Source: Streptosporangium amethystogenes (lineage in GTDB: Bacteria; Actinomycetota; Actinomycetes; Streptosporangiales; Streptosporangiaceae). From it: a DNA stretch of 64,000 nt. The position numbers and the translations under genes were made by a program. The stretch is from contig NZ_JOEQ01000009.1 in the NCBI RefSeq assembly GCF_000721075.1, forward strand, positions 62,001 to 126,000, written 5' to 3'. The notes beneath the pieces were generated by a model. It worked only from the letters and a program-made list of their open reading frames with translations. It did no database searches and was not told where the DNA came from. Below are positions 7,846 through 18,556 of this stretch, piece by piece; position 1 is the first letter of the stretch; the number at the start of each line of letters is the position of its first letter.

Positions 7846-8239
7846 CGCGTGCTCTCCTGGCGGAAATGGTCGGGTCGGACAGCTGGGGATTGAGAAGTTC
7901 GACGTGGACGGGGTTGCGTTCGAGGCGCTCCAGCTGGTCTTTGCCGGATTCGATGTGGCCGAGGGTGATGACGTCGTCGTCATGCTTGCCGTCGGCGCGG
8001 TAGATGAAGCCGAGGTTGCCCCACGGGGCGTAGTAGATGAGGGCGCCGTCGCGGGTCGCGCTCCCCGGGGAGCCTTCGGTGGCCAGGCGCTGCGGCAGGG
8101 TGCTGATCTTCTCCTTGCCGGCGAAGTCGGTGAAGGCAAGGGTGAGCGGCAGCTGGGCGAGCAGGTCCCGGGCGGTGGGGTTGTCGTCCGTGGTGACGAT
8201 GATCTCCGCGTCCGTGGTGGAGAAGCGCAGGCGTGGCAT
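7718..8239 (-). CDS. cyclophilin-like fold protein, copy 1
   Basis: Residues about 1-120 match the Cyclophil_like2 family: NPTARDLLAQLPLTLAFTDF, then EKISTLPQRLATEG and LIYYAPWGNLGFIYR. These are small cyclophilin-fold proteins of unknown role, not proven prolyl isomerases. The family normally ends near residue 115-120, but here the frame lacks a stop there and continues 40-odd residues into the SDR gene, giving an arginine-rich tail (ARRARDEPHLRLRRSGRLRH). Either the overlap is real or the original stop was lost by a small indel. A divergent paralogue lies at 11353. Confidence 0.75.
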   Translation of the reverse strand: MPRLRFSTTDAEIIVTTDDNPTARDLLAQLPLTLAFTDFAGKEKISTLPQRLATEGSPGSATRDGALIYYAPWGNLGFIYRADGKHDDDVITLGHIESGKDQLERLERNPVHVELLNPQLSDPTISARRARDEPHLRLRRSGRLRHRSQLRDGAGRRPRLRRVRRGRRPHRHQ

Positions 8240-8255
8240 GGTGGCTCTTTCGTGG

Positions 8256-9278
8256 TCAGGGCAGCAGGAGCGCCTTGACGGCGCGGCGTTCGTCCATGGC
8301 GCGGTAGGCCTCGGCGGCCTGGTCGAGCGGGAGGGTGAGGTCGAAGATCTGGCCGGGGTCGATCCGCCGGCTGTAGATGAGGTCGATCAGTTCCGGCAGG
8401 TACTGGCGGACGGGCGCGGGTCCGCCGTGCAGGTGCACGAGGGAGAAGAACAGCTCGTCGCCGGGCAGCGAGACGTCGTGGGAGACGCCGACGAACCCCA
8501 TGTGCCCGCCGGGGCGGGTGGAACCGATGGCCTGGGTCATCGCCTCCTGTGTGCCGACCGCCTCGACGACACTGTGCGCGCCCAGACCGCCGGTGAGCTC
8601 CTTGATCGCGGCCACGCCCTCGTCGCCGCGCTCGGTGACGATGTCGGTGGCGCCGAACCGGCGGGCGAGCTCTTGGCGCGAGGCGTGGCGGCTCATAGCG
8701 ATGATGCGTTCGGCGCCGAGCTGCTTGGCGGCCAGGATCGCGCACAGCCCGACAGCGCCGTCCCCGACGACGGCGACGGTCTTGCCGGGGCCGGCCTGGG
8801 CGGCCACGGCGCCGAACCAGCCGGTGCCGAGCACGTCGGAGGCGGCCAGCAGGCTCGAGACCAGGTCCGGCTCGGGGAGGCCGGGGGGCGCGACGAGGGT
8901 GCCATCGGCGAGCGGGATGCGCGCGTAGTCGGCCTGGGTGCCGATCGTGCCCATCAGCACCCGGTGGACGCACGCGCTCTGGTAGCCCGACCGGCAGATC
9001 TCGCAGGTGTTGTCCGAGGCCCAGAACGAGCCGACCACGAACTGGCCCGGCTTGATCGTGGTGACTTCGCTGCCGACCTCTTCCACGACCCCGACGTACT
9101 CATGCCCCATCGGGACCGGCCCGTCGAGCTTCTCCACGCCGCGGTAGGGCCACAGGTCCGACCCGCACACGCAGGCCGCCGTCACGCGGATGATCGCGTC
9201 CGTGGGCTCGATGATCATCGGATCCGGCCGCTCCTCGACACGGATGTCGCCCGGGGCGTGCAGAACTACTCCACGCAT
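8256..9278 (-). CDS. zinc-dependent alcohol dehydrogenase family protein
   Basis: A 340-residue medium-chain dehydrogenase. Catalytic zinc ligands are in CVCGSDLW (Cys near 38) and the GHEYVGVVEEVG motif; the structural-zinc loop is reduced, with only two cysteines visible in NTCEICRSG and a third in SACVHR. The cofactor motif VVGDGAVGLCAI marks the Rossmann fold. It fits the family often annotated as IMP dehydrogenase-like or glutathione-independent formaldehyde dehydrogenases, but substrate is unknown. AAAGGAGA precedes the start. It is co-directional with the cupin upstream and cyclophilin-like gene downstream. Confidence 0.92.
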   Translation of the reverse strand: MRGVVLHAPGDIRVEERPDPMIIEPTDAIIRVTAACVCGSDLWPYRGVEKLDGPVPMGHEYVGVVEEVGSEVTTIKPGQFVVGSFWASDNTCEICRSGYQSACVHRVLMGTIGTQADYARIPLADGTLVAPPGLPEPDLVSSLLAASDVLGTGWFGAVAAQAGPGKTVAVVGDGAVGLCAILAAKQLGAERIIAMSRHASRQELARRFGATDIVTERGDEGVAAIKELTGGLGAHSVVEAVGTQEAMTQAIGSTRPGGHMGFVGVSHDVSLPGDELFFSLVHLHGGPAPVRQYLPELIDLIYSRRIDPGQIFDLTLPLDQAAEAYRAMDERRAVKALLLP

Positions 9279-9345
9279 GTGGATCTCCTTTTAGGAAGGT
9301 GGGATGTGGGGTCGGCGAAGCACAGACGAAGCACAGCGGCGGTTC

Positions 9346-9747
9346 TCACCGGCGGGTGGTGGAACGTGCGGCCCCGTACTCGGCGTCGCTGACGTGCTCC
9401 AGCCACGTGGTGTCGTCGCCCTCCCACAGCGCGAGGTGGATCATGAAATGGTCGGGGGCGGCACCGTGCCAGTGCTCCTCACCCGGCGGGGTGTACACGA
9501 TGTCACCCGGGTGCGCTTCGATCAGTTTCCCGCCGCGGGCCTGGATCAGCGCGACGCCCTCCACGATGTGGAGGCTTTGGCCGAGCCCGTGAGAGTGCCA
9601 TGCCGTACGGGCGCCGGGCGAGAAGCGGACCATGTTCGCCCGCGCCCGCGACGGCTCCTCACCCCGGTAGATCACATCCCACCAGGCGTCCCCGGTGAAC
9701 ATCTCGGCCGGGGCCTTGCTGGTCGGCGGCTGGGTGATCAGCTGCAT
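9346..9747 (-). CDS. cupin-domain protein
   Basis: A 133-residue single-domain cupin. Motif 1 is visible as PGARTAWHSHGLGQSLHIVE (two His and a Gln in place of the usual Glu region), and motif 2 as PGDIVYTPPGEEHWHGAAP. Such (R)-mandelonitrile lyase/carboxymuconolactone decarboxylase-type cupins often sit beside SDR and alcohol dehydrogenase genes under an MmyB-type regulator, which is the arrangement here. It is the first gene of the leftward set; 67 bases separate it from the dehydrogenase. Confidence 0.88.
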   Translation of the reverse strand: MQLITQPPTSKAPAEMFTGDAWWDVIYRGEEPSRARANMVRFSPGARTAWHSHGLGQSLHIVEGVALIQARGGKLIEAHPGDIVYTPPGEEHWHGAAPDHFMIHLALWEGDDTTWLEHVSDAEYGAARSTTRR

Positions 9748-9904
9748 CCTGGAGTTCCTCTTCGACGATCGTCTTCAGCGGCGTGGCCGTAGCTCCTCTT
9801 CAGGAGCCCTGTTTCCGGCAACGGATGGAGTCATCTCCGCCCTCGGCAGAAGATGGCCTCCGTCACGACGTTCCTTTGCCTGGTCGGCCGGCCGCTTCGG
9901 GCTC

Positions 9905-10195
9905 GCACACTCCAGGAACCGGCTCCGGCGCGCGGGTGACTTCCTCGCCGGCCGGCGCGCCAGAATCCCTGCAGCAGGCCGGGCTCCCGGCGGCCACCGC
10001 CGGGAGCCAGCCCGGCTTGCGCCGCGAGTGCCCACCGCCGACCCCGGCGCCCGCCCACGAGGAGCGCCCCGGGCTGCAGCGGATGCTGGATGTCATGACC
10101 GACGCCCCGGCCATCATCCGCGACAGCCGCATGGACCTCCTGGCCGCCAACCACCTGAGCGCACCATGTACTGGCCCGTCTTCCCACTTGGGTCA
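9905..10195 (+). pseudogene. broken MmyB-type XRE regulator
   Basis: Pieces of a helix-turn-helix/MmyB regulator occur in order but in different frames: GDFLAGRRARI (usual GDFLRARRARL), then GLPAATAGSQPGLRRE, then RPGLQRMLDVMTDAPAII and DSRMDLLAANHL, then MYWPVFPLG (usual LYAPVF). Most of the helix-turn-helix and the end of the ligand domain are missing. It faces away from the cupin-dehydrogenase operon, the normal position of its regulator, so the operon has probably lost local control. Confidence 0.7.
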
Positions 10196-11347
10196 CTTCA
10201 GATTGTTCCGGAAGAACGTGGTCAACTTGTCGAAGGGGATGAGGTTGACGCGATCGTAGAGATCCACGTGACCGACACCGGGAACGATCACCAGTTCCTT
10301 GGCTTTACCGGCAAGCCGGTAGGCCTCTTCGCTGAACTCCCTGGAATGCGCCTTCTCGCCCGTGATGAAGAGCATCGGGCGGGGAGAGATCGTCTCGATG
10401 TCGGCGAACGGGTAGAAGTTCATGAACTTGATGTTGCTGGTGAGCGTGGGATGCGTCGTGGTGTTCGGGCTGTATCCCCTGGCGGTGCGGTAGAAGTCAT
10501 AGAACTCACGCTCGACCGGAGTCGAGTTGTCATTGATCTGTTCAGGCGTTCCGCCGGTGTATGCGGTTTGACCACCCGCGAACTCCACGTCGCGCCGTTG
10601 CGCTGCCTGCTTGAGGATGTCCTTCCGCTGCTCGAGGGTGACGGAATGCCTGAGCCCGTCGCGGTTGGCGGCGCCCATGTCGTACATGCTGACCGTCGCG
10701 ACGGCTTTGATGCGCGGATCGATCTTGGCTGCACCGATGACGAAGCTCCCGCTGCCGCAGGCCCCGATCGCACCGATCCGCTCCTTGTCGACGAAGGCCC
10801 GGGTGCGCAGGAAGTCCACCGCGGCACTGAAGTCCTCGGCATAGATGTCCGGCGAGACAGCGTTGCGAGGCTGGCCGTCACTCTTGCCCCAGAACGACAG
10901 ATCAAGAGACATGGTGACGAACCCCTGCTCGGCCATCTTCGTGGCATACAGGTTTGCGCTCTGCTCCTTGACCGCACCCATGGGATGTCCGACCACCATC
11001 GCCGGATTCTTCGCGCGGCGATTCAGATTCTTGGGGACGAACAGGTTGCCCGCGACATTCATCCGGTACTGGTTCTTGAAGGAGACCTTCTGCACCTTTA
11101 CCTTGTCGCTGGTGTAGAAGTTGTCCGCACCGTTGGACGTGTCCCCAGGCGGCAGGTCCGGCGTTGTATGAGCCATCGACGCCGAGGGCGTGGTGGCCTG
11201 GACGGCCGAAGTCCAGCCTGTTGCGAAAAGCACACCGAGGACGGCGGCACCGGCGCCGGCCCGCTTGATCAGGCCACGGCGCGCGAAGGTCCGCCCCGCG
11301 GATGCCGGTGTCATCGCCTGTCCGGCGGTATCAGACTTCGTATTCAT
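10193..11347 (-). CDS. Tat-exported alpha/beta hydrolase with Cys nucleophile
   Basis: A 384-residue secreted hydrolase. The N-terminus has a twin-arginine signal (ARRGLIKRAG, Arg 23-24) followed by a hydrophobic stretch to about residue 50. The nucleophile elbow is GACGSG with Cys197 instead of Ser, as in dienelactone-hydrolase-like proteins; the acid probably lies near LFITGEKAHS and the His is in PGVGHVDLYD. Substrate unknown. It ends just beyond the broken MmyB regulator. The start region overlaps the opposite-strand cyclophilin-like ORF at 11353 only if that ORF starts further upstream. Confidence 0.88.
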   Translation of the reverse strand: MNTKSDTAGQAMTPASAGRTFARRGLIKRAGAGAAVLGVLFATGWTSAVQATTPSASMAHTTPDLPPGDTSNGADNFYTSDKVKVQKVSFKNQYRMNVAGNLFVPKNLNRRAKNPAMVVGHPMGAVKEQSANLYATKMAEQGFVTMSLDLSFWGKSDGQPRNAVSPDIYAEDFSAAVDFLRTRAFVDKERIGAIGACGSGSFVIGAAKIDPRIKAVATVSMYDMGAANRDGLRHSVTLEQRKDILKQAAQRRDVEFAGGQTAYTGGTPEQINDNSTPVEREFYDFYRTARGYSPNTTTHPTLTSNIKFMNFYPFADIETISPRPMLFITGEKAHSREFSEEAYRLAGKAKELVIVPGVGHVDLYDRVNLIPFDKLTTFFRNNLK

Positions 11348-11352
11348 CGTTG

Positions 11353-11769
11353 ATGCTCCCTGCGGTCTGCGCCGACAGCTTTCGGCGGCACGGGAATTCA
11401 GCGGTTCCTCTGATCGGATGCCGCTTCACCGCGCGCGGCGTCTCCGTGGACGTGGTCATCGGCGCCGACAACGCCGCCACCCGCGACTTCCTGTCGATGC
11501 TCCCGCTCACCCTGACCCTGGAGGAGTTCAGCGGCCGCGAGAAGATCGGCTACCTCCCGCGCAAGCTCGACACCACCGGCTCTCCGGGATCGGACCCGGA
11601 AGACGGCGACCTCATCTACTTCGTGCCGTGGGGCAACATCGGCTTCTACTACAACACCGCTGGCATCGGCCACTCCGACCAGGTCATCCACCTCGGCACC
11701 TACCAGGCCACCACCGAACAGCTGACCAAGCTCCAAGGCGGCGACGTCACCGTGACCCTGGCCGGCTGA
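11353..11769 (+). CDS. cyclophilin-like fold protein, copy 2 (5' end uncertain)
   Basis: The core matches copy 1 and the Cyclophil_like2 family: NAATRDFLSMLPLTLTLEEF, EKIGYLPRKLDTTG and LIYFVPWGNIGFYYNT, with a normal C-terminus (GGDVTVTLAG). The reading frame stays open upstream to 11302, inside the opposite hydrolase gene; no good ribosome site is seen before ATG 11353, and the first 30 residues look unlike the family start. It may be a 5'-truncated copy without its own promoter. It diverges clearly from copy 1 at 7718-8239. Confidence 0.65.
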   Translation: MLPAVCADSFRRHGNSAVPLIGCRFTARGVSVDVVIGADNAATRDFLSMLPLTLTLEEFSGREKIGYLPRKLDTTGSPGSDPEDGDLIYFVPWGNIGFYYNTAGIGHSDQVIHLGTYQATTEQLTKLQGGDVTVTLAG

Positions 11770-11805
11770 CCACCCGGCCCTTCCCCTCCGAACACCAACC
11801 CGGCT

Positions 11806-12744
11806 TCAGCGTCGGCGGGACGCCGGGTCGCGGCCTTCCTGCCAGCGGGCCAGCGCCTCAGGCGAGACCTGGGCGTAACGCGCCAGCGAGGCGACCGAGG
11901 TGTGGCCGGAGAAGGCGAGCAGGGTGGAGGTGTTCGCACCGTCTTCGGCGGCGTGCGTGAGCGCGGAATGGCGGAGCTGGTGGAGCGTGTAGGGCCCGCC
12001 GGGCAGGTCGGTGGTGGCGTTCTCGAAGAGTTCGGCGGCGCGCCGGTAGGACAGCCGGGCCTGGCCGGAGGCAGGGTCGAGGTCGCCGGGCGGCAGCTCG
12101 ACCCGGGCCCGGCGGCCGGTGAGGAAGACCGGTCCGGTGCGGCGGCCGTCCAGCAGGCGGGGCAGCAGCCGTGCGGTGGCGGTGCGCCACACGATGACGT
12201 CGACGGCGCCGCCTTTGCGCCGAACCCGTGCCCGCCGGTTCCGCAGGTCCAGCTCGTCGACGTCGAGGGCCAGGGCCTCCTGGGCGCGGGCGGCGCTCTC
12301 GTACAGCAGCCGGAACAGGGTGCGCTCGCGCAAGGCCAGGCGCGGCAGGATAAGCAGCGTCTCGACATCGGCGCGGGCCAGAGTGCGGGTGCGGTCGGGG
12401 GCGCGGACGCGGCGGCGGATGCGGCGCAACGGGTCACCGGCCAGCCAGTGCTGGTCGCGCCACCACGCGCAAGCCGAGCCGAGCGCGTCCAGGCGGGCGT
12501 TGAAGGTCGCGGCGGCCGCGCCGCCCCAGCGGCCGGTGAACCAGGCGGCCACCTGGTCGGCGCCTGCTTCTCCCTCGAGTTCGGCCAGCGGAGCCTGCTC
12601 GCCGAACTCGGCGGTCAGGGCACGCAGCGCGATGGCGTAGGCCTTGGCGGTGTTGGCAACGGCGATGGTCCCCAGGAACGCCGCCGCGGCGACGCCGATC
12701 GCGGGCGCGTCGGCTGCCGGACGGAGGCGGTGCACGTTCGCCAT
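11806..12744 (-). CDS. tyrosine recombinase / integrase
   Basis: A 312-residue site-specific recombinase. Residues about 15-110 form a SAM-like core-binding domain, and 120-312 the catalytic domain with Arg153 (YESAARAQEAL), Lys177 (RRKGGAVDV), His255-x-x-Arg258 (LHQLRHSALTH), His281 (FSGHTSV) and the nucleophile Tyr290 (LARYAQ). All catalytic residues are present, so it should be active. It is shorter than phage integrases and lacks an arm-binding domain, resembling Xer/Cre-like simple recombinases. A perfect inverted repeat with loxP-like dimensions lies 83 bases upstream. No excisionase, phage or conjugation gene is adjacent. Confidence 0.9.
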   Translation of the reverse strand: MANVHRLRPAADAPAIGVAAAAFLGTIAVANTAKAYAIALRALTAEFGEQAPLAELEGEAGADQVAAWFTGRWGGAAAATFNARLDALGSACAWWRDQHWLAGDPLRRIRRRVRAPDRTRTLARADVETLLILPRLALRERTLFRLLYESAARAQEALALDVDELDLRNRRARVRRKGGAVDVIVWRTATARLLPRLLDGRRTGPVFLTGRRARVELPPGDLDPASGQARLSYRRAAELFENATTDLPGGPYTLHQLRHSALTHAAEDGANTSTLLAFSGHTSVASLARYAQVSPEALARWQEGRDPASRRR

Positions 12745-12759
12745 GAGCCCCTTCGGGGT

Positions 12760-12887
12760 CTATCGCAGATAAGCGTATGGAGTCACCGCCGCCAGGGCGG
12801 GGTGTTCTCCCAGGACAGCATCCACGCTACCGCAGATAATCATTCACTATCTGCGGTAGTTGTCCATGATCGTTGCTACCGCTAATT
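12760..12887. repeat. loxP-like inverted repeat with two extra half-sites
   Basis: CTACCGCAGATA (12827-12838) and TATCTGCGGTAG (12848-12859) are exact 12-bp arms around the 9-base spacer ATCATTCAC. A third copy, CTATCGCAGATAA, lies at 12760-12772 near the recombinase start, and a partial fourth, CTACCGCTAAT, at about 12877-12887. The arrangement is like a tyrosine-recombinase core site with accessory half-sites, or an operator for the recombinase promoter. The region is AT-rich relative to the genes on either side. Confidence 0.6.
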
Positions 12888-12949
12888 TCTGCACCCAGAC
12901 TCCTCGCGGCCCGACTCCGAAGGTGTCCACCGGGTGCCGTACGGGCTGT

Positions 12950-13477
12950 TCACCGGTGAATCCGGTACAGCACGTGCCGGCGTAGCGGCCCGGCGGGCAC
13001 GTTCGGGTGGTCGAAGTCAGCGGCCGGGTCGCGGGTCATGCCGATCCGGCGCATCACCGCCTGGGAGCGCAGGTTGGTGGTGGTCGTGATGGCGACGATC
13101 TCCGGTAGTTCCAGGGTCTTGAAACCGAAGTCCAGACAGGCCAGGGCGGCCTCGGTGGCATAGCCGTGGCCCCACGCCGAGCGAGCCAGCCGCCAGCCGA
13201 TCTCCACCCCGGTGAACGGCATGCCCTCGTCCGCCGGATCCAGGCCGGTGAAGCCGATGAACGCACCGGTCGCCAGGACCTCCACCGCCCACCACCCATG
13301 GCCCCGCCGGTCGAGTCCGGCCTGGAAGCGCGCGATCGAAGCGGCACTCTGCTCACGTGTCAGCAGGTCCGGGAAGTGTTCTCGAACCTCGGGATCGGCG
13401 TTCAGCGCCGCCCAGGGATCCAGGTCGGACTCCCGCCAGTGGCGGAGCAGGAGGCGATCGGTATGCAGTTCGGACAT
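12950..13477 (-). CDS. GNAT N-acetyltransferase (RimJ/RimL type)
   Basis: A 175-residue acetyltransferase of the RimJ/RimL-like branch: TDRLLLRHWRESDLDPWAAL at the start, IGWRLARSAWGHGYATEAAL containing the acetyl-CoA loop, and NLRSQAVMRRIGM. Members acetylate amino groups of proteins or small molecules; the target here is unknown. Start ATG 13477. It is not obviously part of an operon and lies between the recombination site region and a Tat-secreted protein. Confidence 0.92.
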   Translation of the reverse strand: MSELHTDRLLLRHWRESDLDPWAALNADPEVREHFPDLLTREQSAASIARFQAGLDRRGHGWWAVEVLATGAFIGFTGLDPADEGMPFTGVEIGWRLARSAWGHGYATEAALACLDFGFKTLELPEIVAITTTTNLRSQAVMRRIGMTRDPAADFDHPNVPAGPLRRHVLYRIHR

Positions 13478-13788
13478 CCCGCCACGCTAGGGCGCTCAAG
13501 CTCGGAGAGGCGACCGGTTTTCCGGGGGAGTGTCGTCGCCCCGGTGTCCCGAGACCCGGGCACCGGTCGGCCACCATCGACGACGCGGTGTCCCTCTCCC
13601 TCAAGACCTACGAATGTAGCGCCTGTTTCAGATATTTGTCAGTTTGTATACCTGTTTGTCATAAACCCACTCAATGCGGCACTCGGAATCGGTTTGTCCG
13701 TAAATGCATATTGGGGGTTGCCGATCAAATGGGCGGGGTCTAGCTTTGGTCGCGATCATGAACCCCTCAGTCAAGGAGCGATGTCAGC
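13478..13788. other. 311-base spacer, AT-rich in its right part
   Basis: No gene is supported. The left 100 bases are GC-rich; from about 13610 the sequence is unusually AT-rich for this genome (TTCAGATATTTGTCAGTTTG) and leads into the promoter at 13718-13746 for the Tat-secreted protein. The composition change suggests acquired DNA. Confidence 0.5.
13718..13746 (+). promoter_or_regulatory. vegetative-type promoter
   Basis: TTGCCG at 13718-13723 and TAGCTT at 13741-13746 are separated by exactly 17 bases. The predicted start at about 13753 leaves a short leader with AAGGAG at 13773-13778 before the ATG at 13789. Confidence 0.55.
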
Positions 13789-14445
13789 ATGTCCGAAAAC
13801 GAAAGGGACGAGCACGGCGGCAGGTTCAGCCGCCGCGCGCTGGTGGGAGGCCTGGCCGCCACCGGCGTGGGTGCGATGTCGCTGTGGGCCGCCGAACCGG
13901 CCGCTGCCAACACCGACCCGTCGGTGTTCATCGTGGATGTCAAGGATTACGGCGCCAAGGGGGACGGCGTCACCGATGACTCCGACGCCATCAAGGCCGC
14001 GGTCACCGCAGCGATCGCCGGCCGGACCAATGGCGTAGTGAAGAAGGAGATCTACTTCCCGCCGGGCACGTACAAGGTGACCAAGAAGGACACCCTGATG
14101 TGGTCGCCCACCGGCGGAAAATCCGACCAGATCTTCGGTCTGCGCTTCCGCGGCGCCGGTCCGCGGGTGACCACCATCAACTTCGCCACCGGCTTCACCG
14201 CCAACAGCGACCCTCGCGAGAACAACCTGATCACGGCCGCCGTCCGGTTGCGGTACGCCTACTTCCAGGACATGGCCTTCCAGTCCACCAACCCCAACAA
14301 CCGCTTCGCGTACTACTGGTCGGTCGACACCATCGACGCCAACTCTCAGTATCCCGAGTACGGCAACGGCCAGAACCAGTACTTCGTCTACCAGAACATC
14401 GAATGGAAGGGCGCCTGGGACCGGGTCATCGGCATCGCCGGCTGA
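13789..14445 (+). CDS. Tat-secreted pectate-lyase-like beta-helix protein, probably truncated
   Basis: A 218-residue protein with a twin-arginine signal ([13 protein letters not shown]) and Ala-x-Ala cleavage near AAANTDP, then the start of a pectate-lyase superfamily (Pectate_lyase_3) helix: [20 protein letters not shown] and [10 protein letters not shown]. These domains coat or cleave polysaccharides and are normally followed by several hundred more residues of beta-helix; here the frame stops after about 175 mature residues, with no catalytic region visible. The stop is immediately followed by a sequence resembling an IS200/IS605 right end, so insertion and decay is a plausible cause. Confidence 0.75.
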   Translation: MSENERDEHGGRFSRRALVGGLAATGVGAMSLWAAEPAAANTDPSVFIVDVKDYGAKGDGVTDDSDAIKAAVTAAIAGRTNGVVKKEIYFPPGTYKVTKKDTLMWSPTGGKSDQIFGLRFRGAGPRVTTINFATGFTANSDPRENNLITAAVRLRYAYFQDMAFQSTNPNNRFAYYWSVDTIDANSQYPEYGNGQNQYFVYQNIEWKGAWDRVIGIAG

Positions 14446-14460
14446 CCCACTCGCATCCTG

Positions 14461-14526
14461 CTACAGGTGCCGCGTGAACGCGCGGCACGGGCTGAATCCC
14501 CGGCCTTCAGACCGGGGAGCGCGTCA
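14461..14526 (+). mobile_element. IS200/IS605-type right-end remnant (omega-RNA-like hairpins)
   Basis: Two consecutive hairpins: GTGCCGCG/CGCGGCAC (14467-14474, 14481-14488) and TCCCCGG/CCGGGGA (14497-14503, 14512-14518), the second with the loop CCTTCAGA, followed by GCGCGTCAA. From memory, actinobacterial IS605-family right ends carry a hairpin of the form CCCCGG-CTTCAGG-CCGGGG ending in a TCAA motif, which also forms the end of the TnpB guide RNA. No tnpB or tnpA is nearby, so this would be a solo end. A plain terminator is the alternative. Confidence 0.5.
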
Positions 14527-14632
14527 AATCCCATTCCGTTCACGGCGACTGTCATAGAGCGGGAACGTCATCGTTTCCCGGACATGGTTCGCAGCCCTCC
14601 TGCTTGACCATCGTCCTCTCGACGTAGCGGAG

Positions 14633-14670
14633 GACGTCCAGGTCGGCCCGCGCGGGCCGACCTGGACGTC
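14633..14670 (-). terminator. 38-base perfect palindrome after katG
   Basis: The sequence from 14633 to 14670 is a perfect palindrome with 19-base arms (GACGTCCAGGTCGGCCCGC on the left). It begins 6 bases after the katG stop on the minus strand and is the likely terminator of furA-katG. Confidence 0.75.
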
Positions 14671-14676
14671 ACATGA

Positions 14677-17378
<2,702 letters not shown>

Positions 17379-17602
17379 GGCGCCAAATCTACCGTCATAA
17401 ACACGAACGATACAAGAGAACGAACAATCCAAGTCTAGTGTCGTGCGGACCCGGGGTGATCACGATCATCGCGGCAGGGCGGCGCCGGACGCGGTGTGCC
17501 CCGCCGCCGAGAGGCGTCAAAAGCCGAAACCAAGGTGCCATGCCGCCGTTCCCCGGTAGCGTCCGATCTTCAGACAGGCGCCGACCCGCGGATGGACCCA
17601 TA

Positions 17603-18055
17603 GTGAAGAAGCTGATCGTCCGGCTCTGGAGGCTCGTCAACGGCTCGCTCCAGTGGCGCATCCTCTGGCTCCGGCACGCCAAGTTCACGGTCGGGGTGAC
17701 CGGGGTCGTACGTGACGCGGACGGCAACGTGCTTCTGCTGAAGCACCGCTTCTGGCCGGAGGGCAGGCAGTGGGGGCTGCCGACCGGCTGCGCGAACAGC
17801 TCGGAGACCTTCGAGGACACGGTCTGCCGCGAGGTGCGGGAGGAGACCGGGCTGAAGGTCCGCGTCGGAGAGCTCGTCCGGCTGAAGAGCGGCTACAAGC
17901 TGCGCCTGGAGGTGGCGTACGAGGCCGAGTTCGCCGGTGGCACGCTCGAAATCGACGATTTCGAGATCCTGGAGGCGAGATGGTTCGCGCCGGACGAACT
18001 GCCGGAGGAGATGCAGGAGTCGCACCGCCTTCTCGTCCACCGCAGGCGTCCCTAG
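17603..18055 (+). CDS. NUDIX hydrolase
   Basis: About 150 residues with a perfect NUDIX box, GCANSSETFEDTVCREVREE, matching Gx5Ex7REUxEExGU with U = V and L. It follows VTGVVRDADGNVLLLKHRF, the usual first strand pair. NUDIX enzymes hydrolyse nucleoside diphosphates linked to another group; specificity is not visible. I chose GTG 17603 because the MutT fold begins about 30 residues later; ATG 17540 would add 21 residues. It diverges from furA. Confidence 0.9.
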   Translation: MKKLIVRLWRLVNGSLQWRILWLRHAKFTVGVTGVVRDADGNVLLLKHRFWPEGRQWGLPTGCANSSETFEDTVCREVREETGLKVRVGELVRLKSGYKLRLEVAYEAEFAGGTLEIDDFEILEARWFAPDELPEEMQESHRLLVHRRRP

Positions 18056-18172
18056 CCTCCATGCGGTGCCCGGCGCCGGGCGGTCACCCCGATCGACGAC
18101 GCCGACCACGACGGAATTCGGAAGCTCGTGGTCGGCCGGTCGTGCCCTCGGCGGGACGGGTGTCCCCGGGTC

Positions 18173-18556
18173 TCAGCCGGTCGTCTCTTCGACGATGGAG
18201 TCGACCCGGTCGGGATAGAAGGCGACGTGATCCTTGATCTCGGCGACGGCCGGGTGCGGCGACTCGTAGAACCACACCGCGTCCACCGACCGCTTCCCGT
18301 CCACCGTGACGGTGTAGTAGCTCGCGGCGCCCTTGTACGGGCAGTAGGTGGCGGTGCCGGTCCGCTCCAGCAGCGAGCGGTCGACATCGGCGATCGGGAT
18401 GTACTGCACCGGCGGGTATGTCGCCTCACGCAGGGTCAGCGCCCGCTGAGAGTCGGCGACCACCCGGCCGGCCACCGAGACGACGACCCGGGCCGGGGTC
18501 GCCTCGATCGTGATCGGGTGATCGGGGCCGGGCTGCAGGATGGGCTTGTCGGTCAT
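18173..18556 (-). CDS. DUF427 protein
   Basis: A 127-residue DUF427 protein with the family core ATYCPYKGAASYYTVTVDGK and VWFYESPHPAVAEI. DUF427 proteins form a small beta-tent fold and are of unknown function. The ATG at 18556 is preceded by GGGGGTCCCGCC, a moderate ribosome site. It is a single gene between a NUDIX hydrolase and an unrelated small ORF. Confidence 0.9.
   Translation of the reverse strand: MTDKPILQPGPDHPITIEATPARVVVSVAGRVVADSQRALTLREATYPPVQYIPIADVDRSLLERTGTATYCPYKGAASYYTVTVDGKRSVDAVWFYESPHPAVAEIKDHVAFYPDRVDSIVEETTG

Noticed and set aside
8037..9392. 451-residue plus-strand ORF opposite the alcohol dehydrogenase
   Set aside because: Shadow frame of a GC-rich gene; the minus strand carries the recognised enzyme motifs.
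13357..13743. Plus-strand ORFs antisense to the GNAT gene
   Set aside because: They are shadows of the reverse-strand gene and of the AT-rich spacer, without family resemblance.
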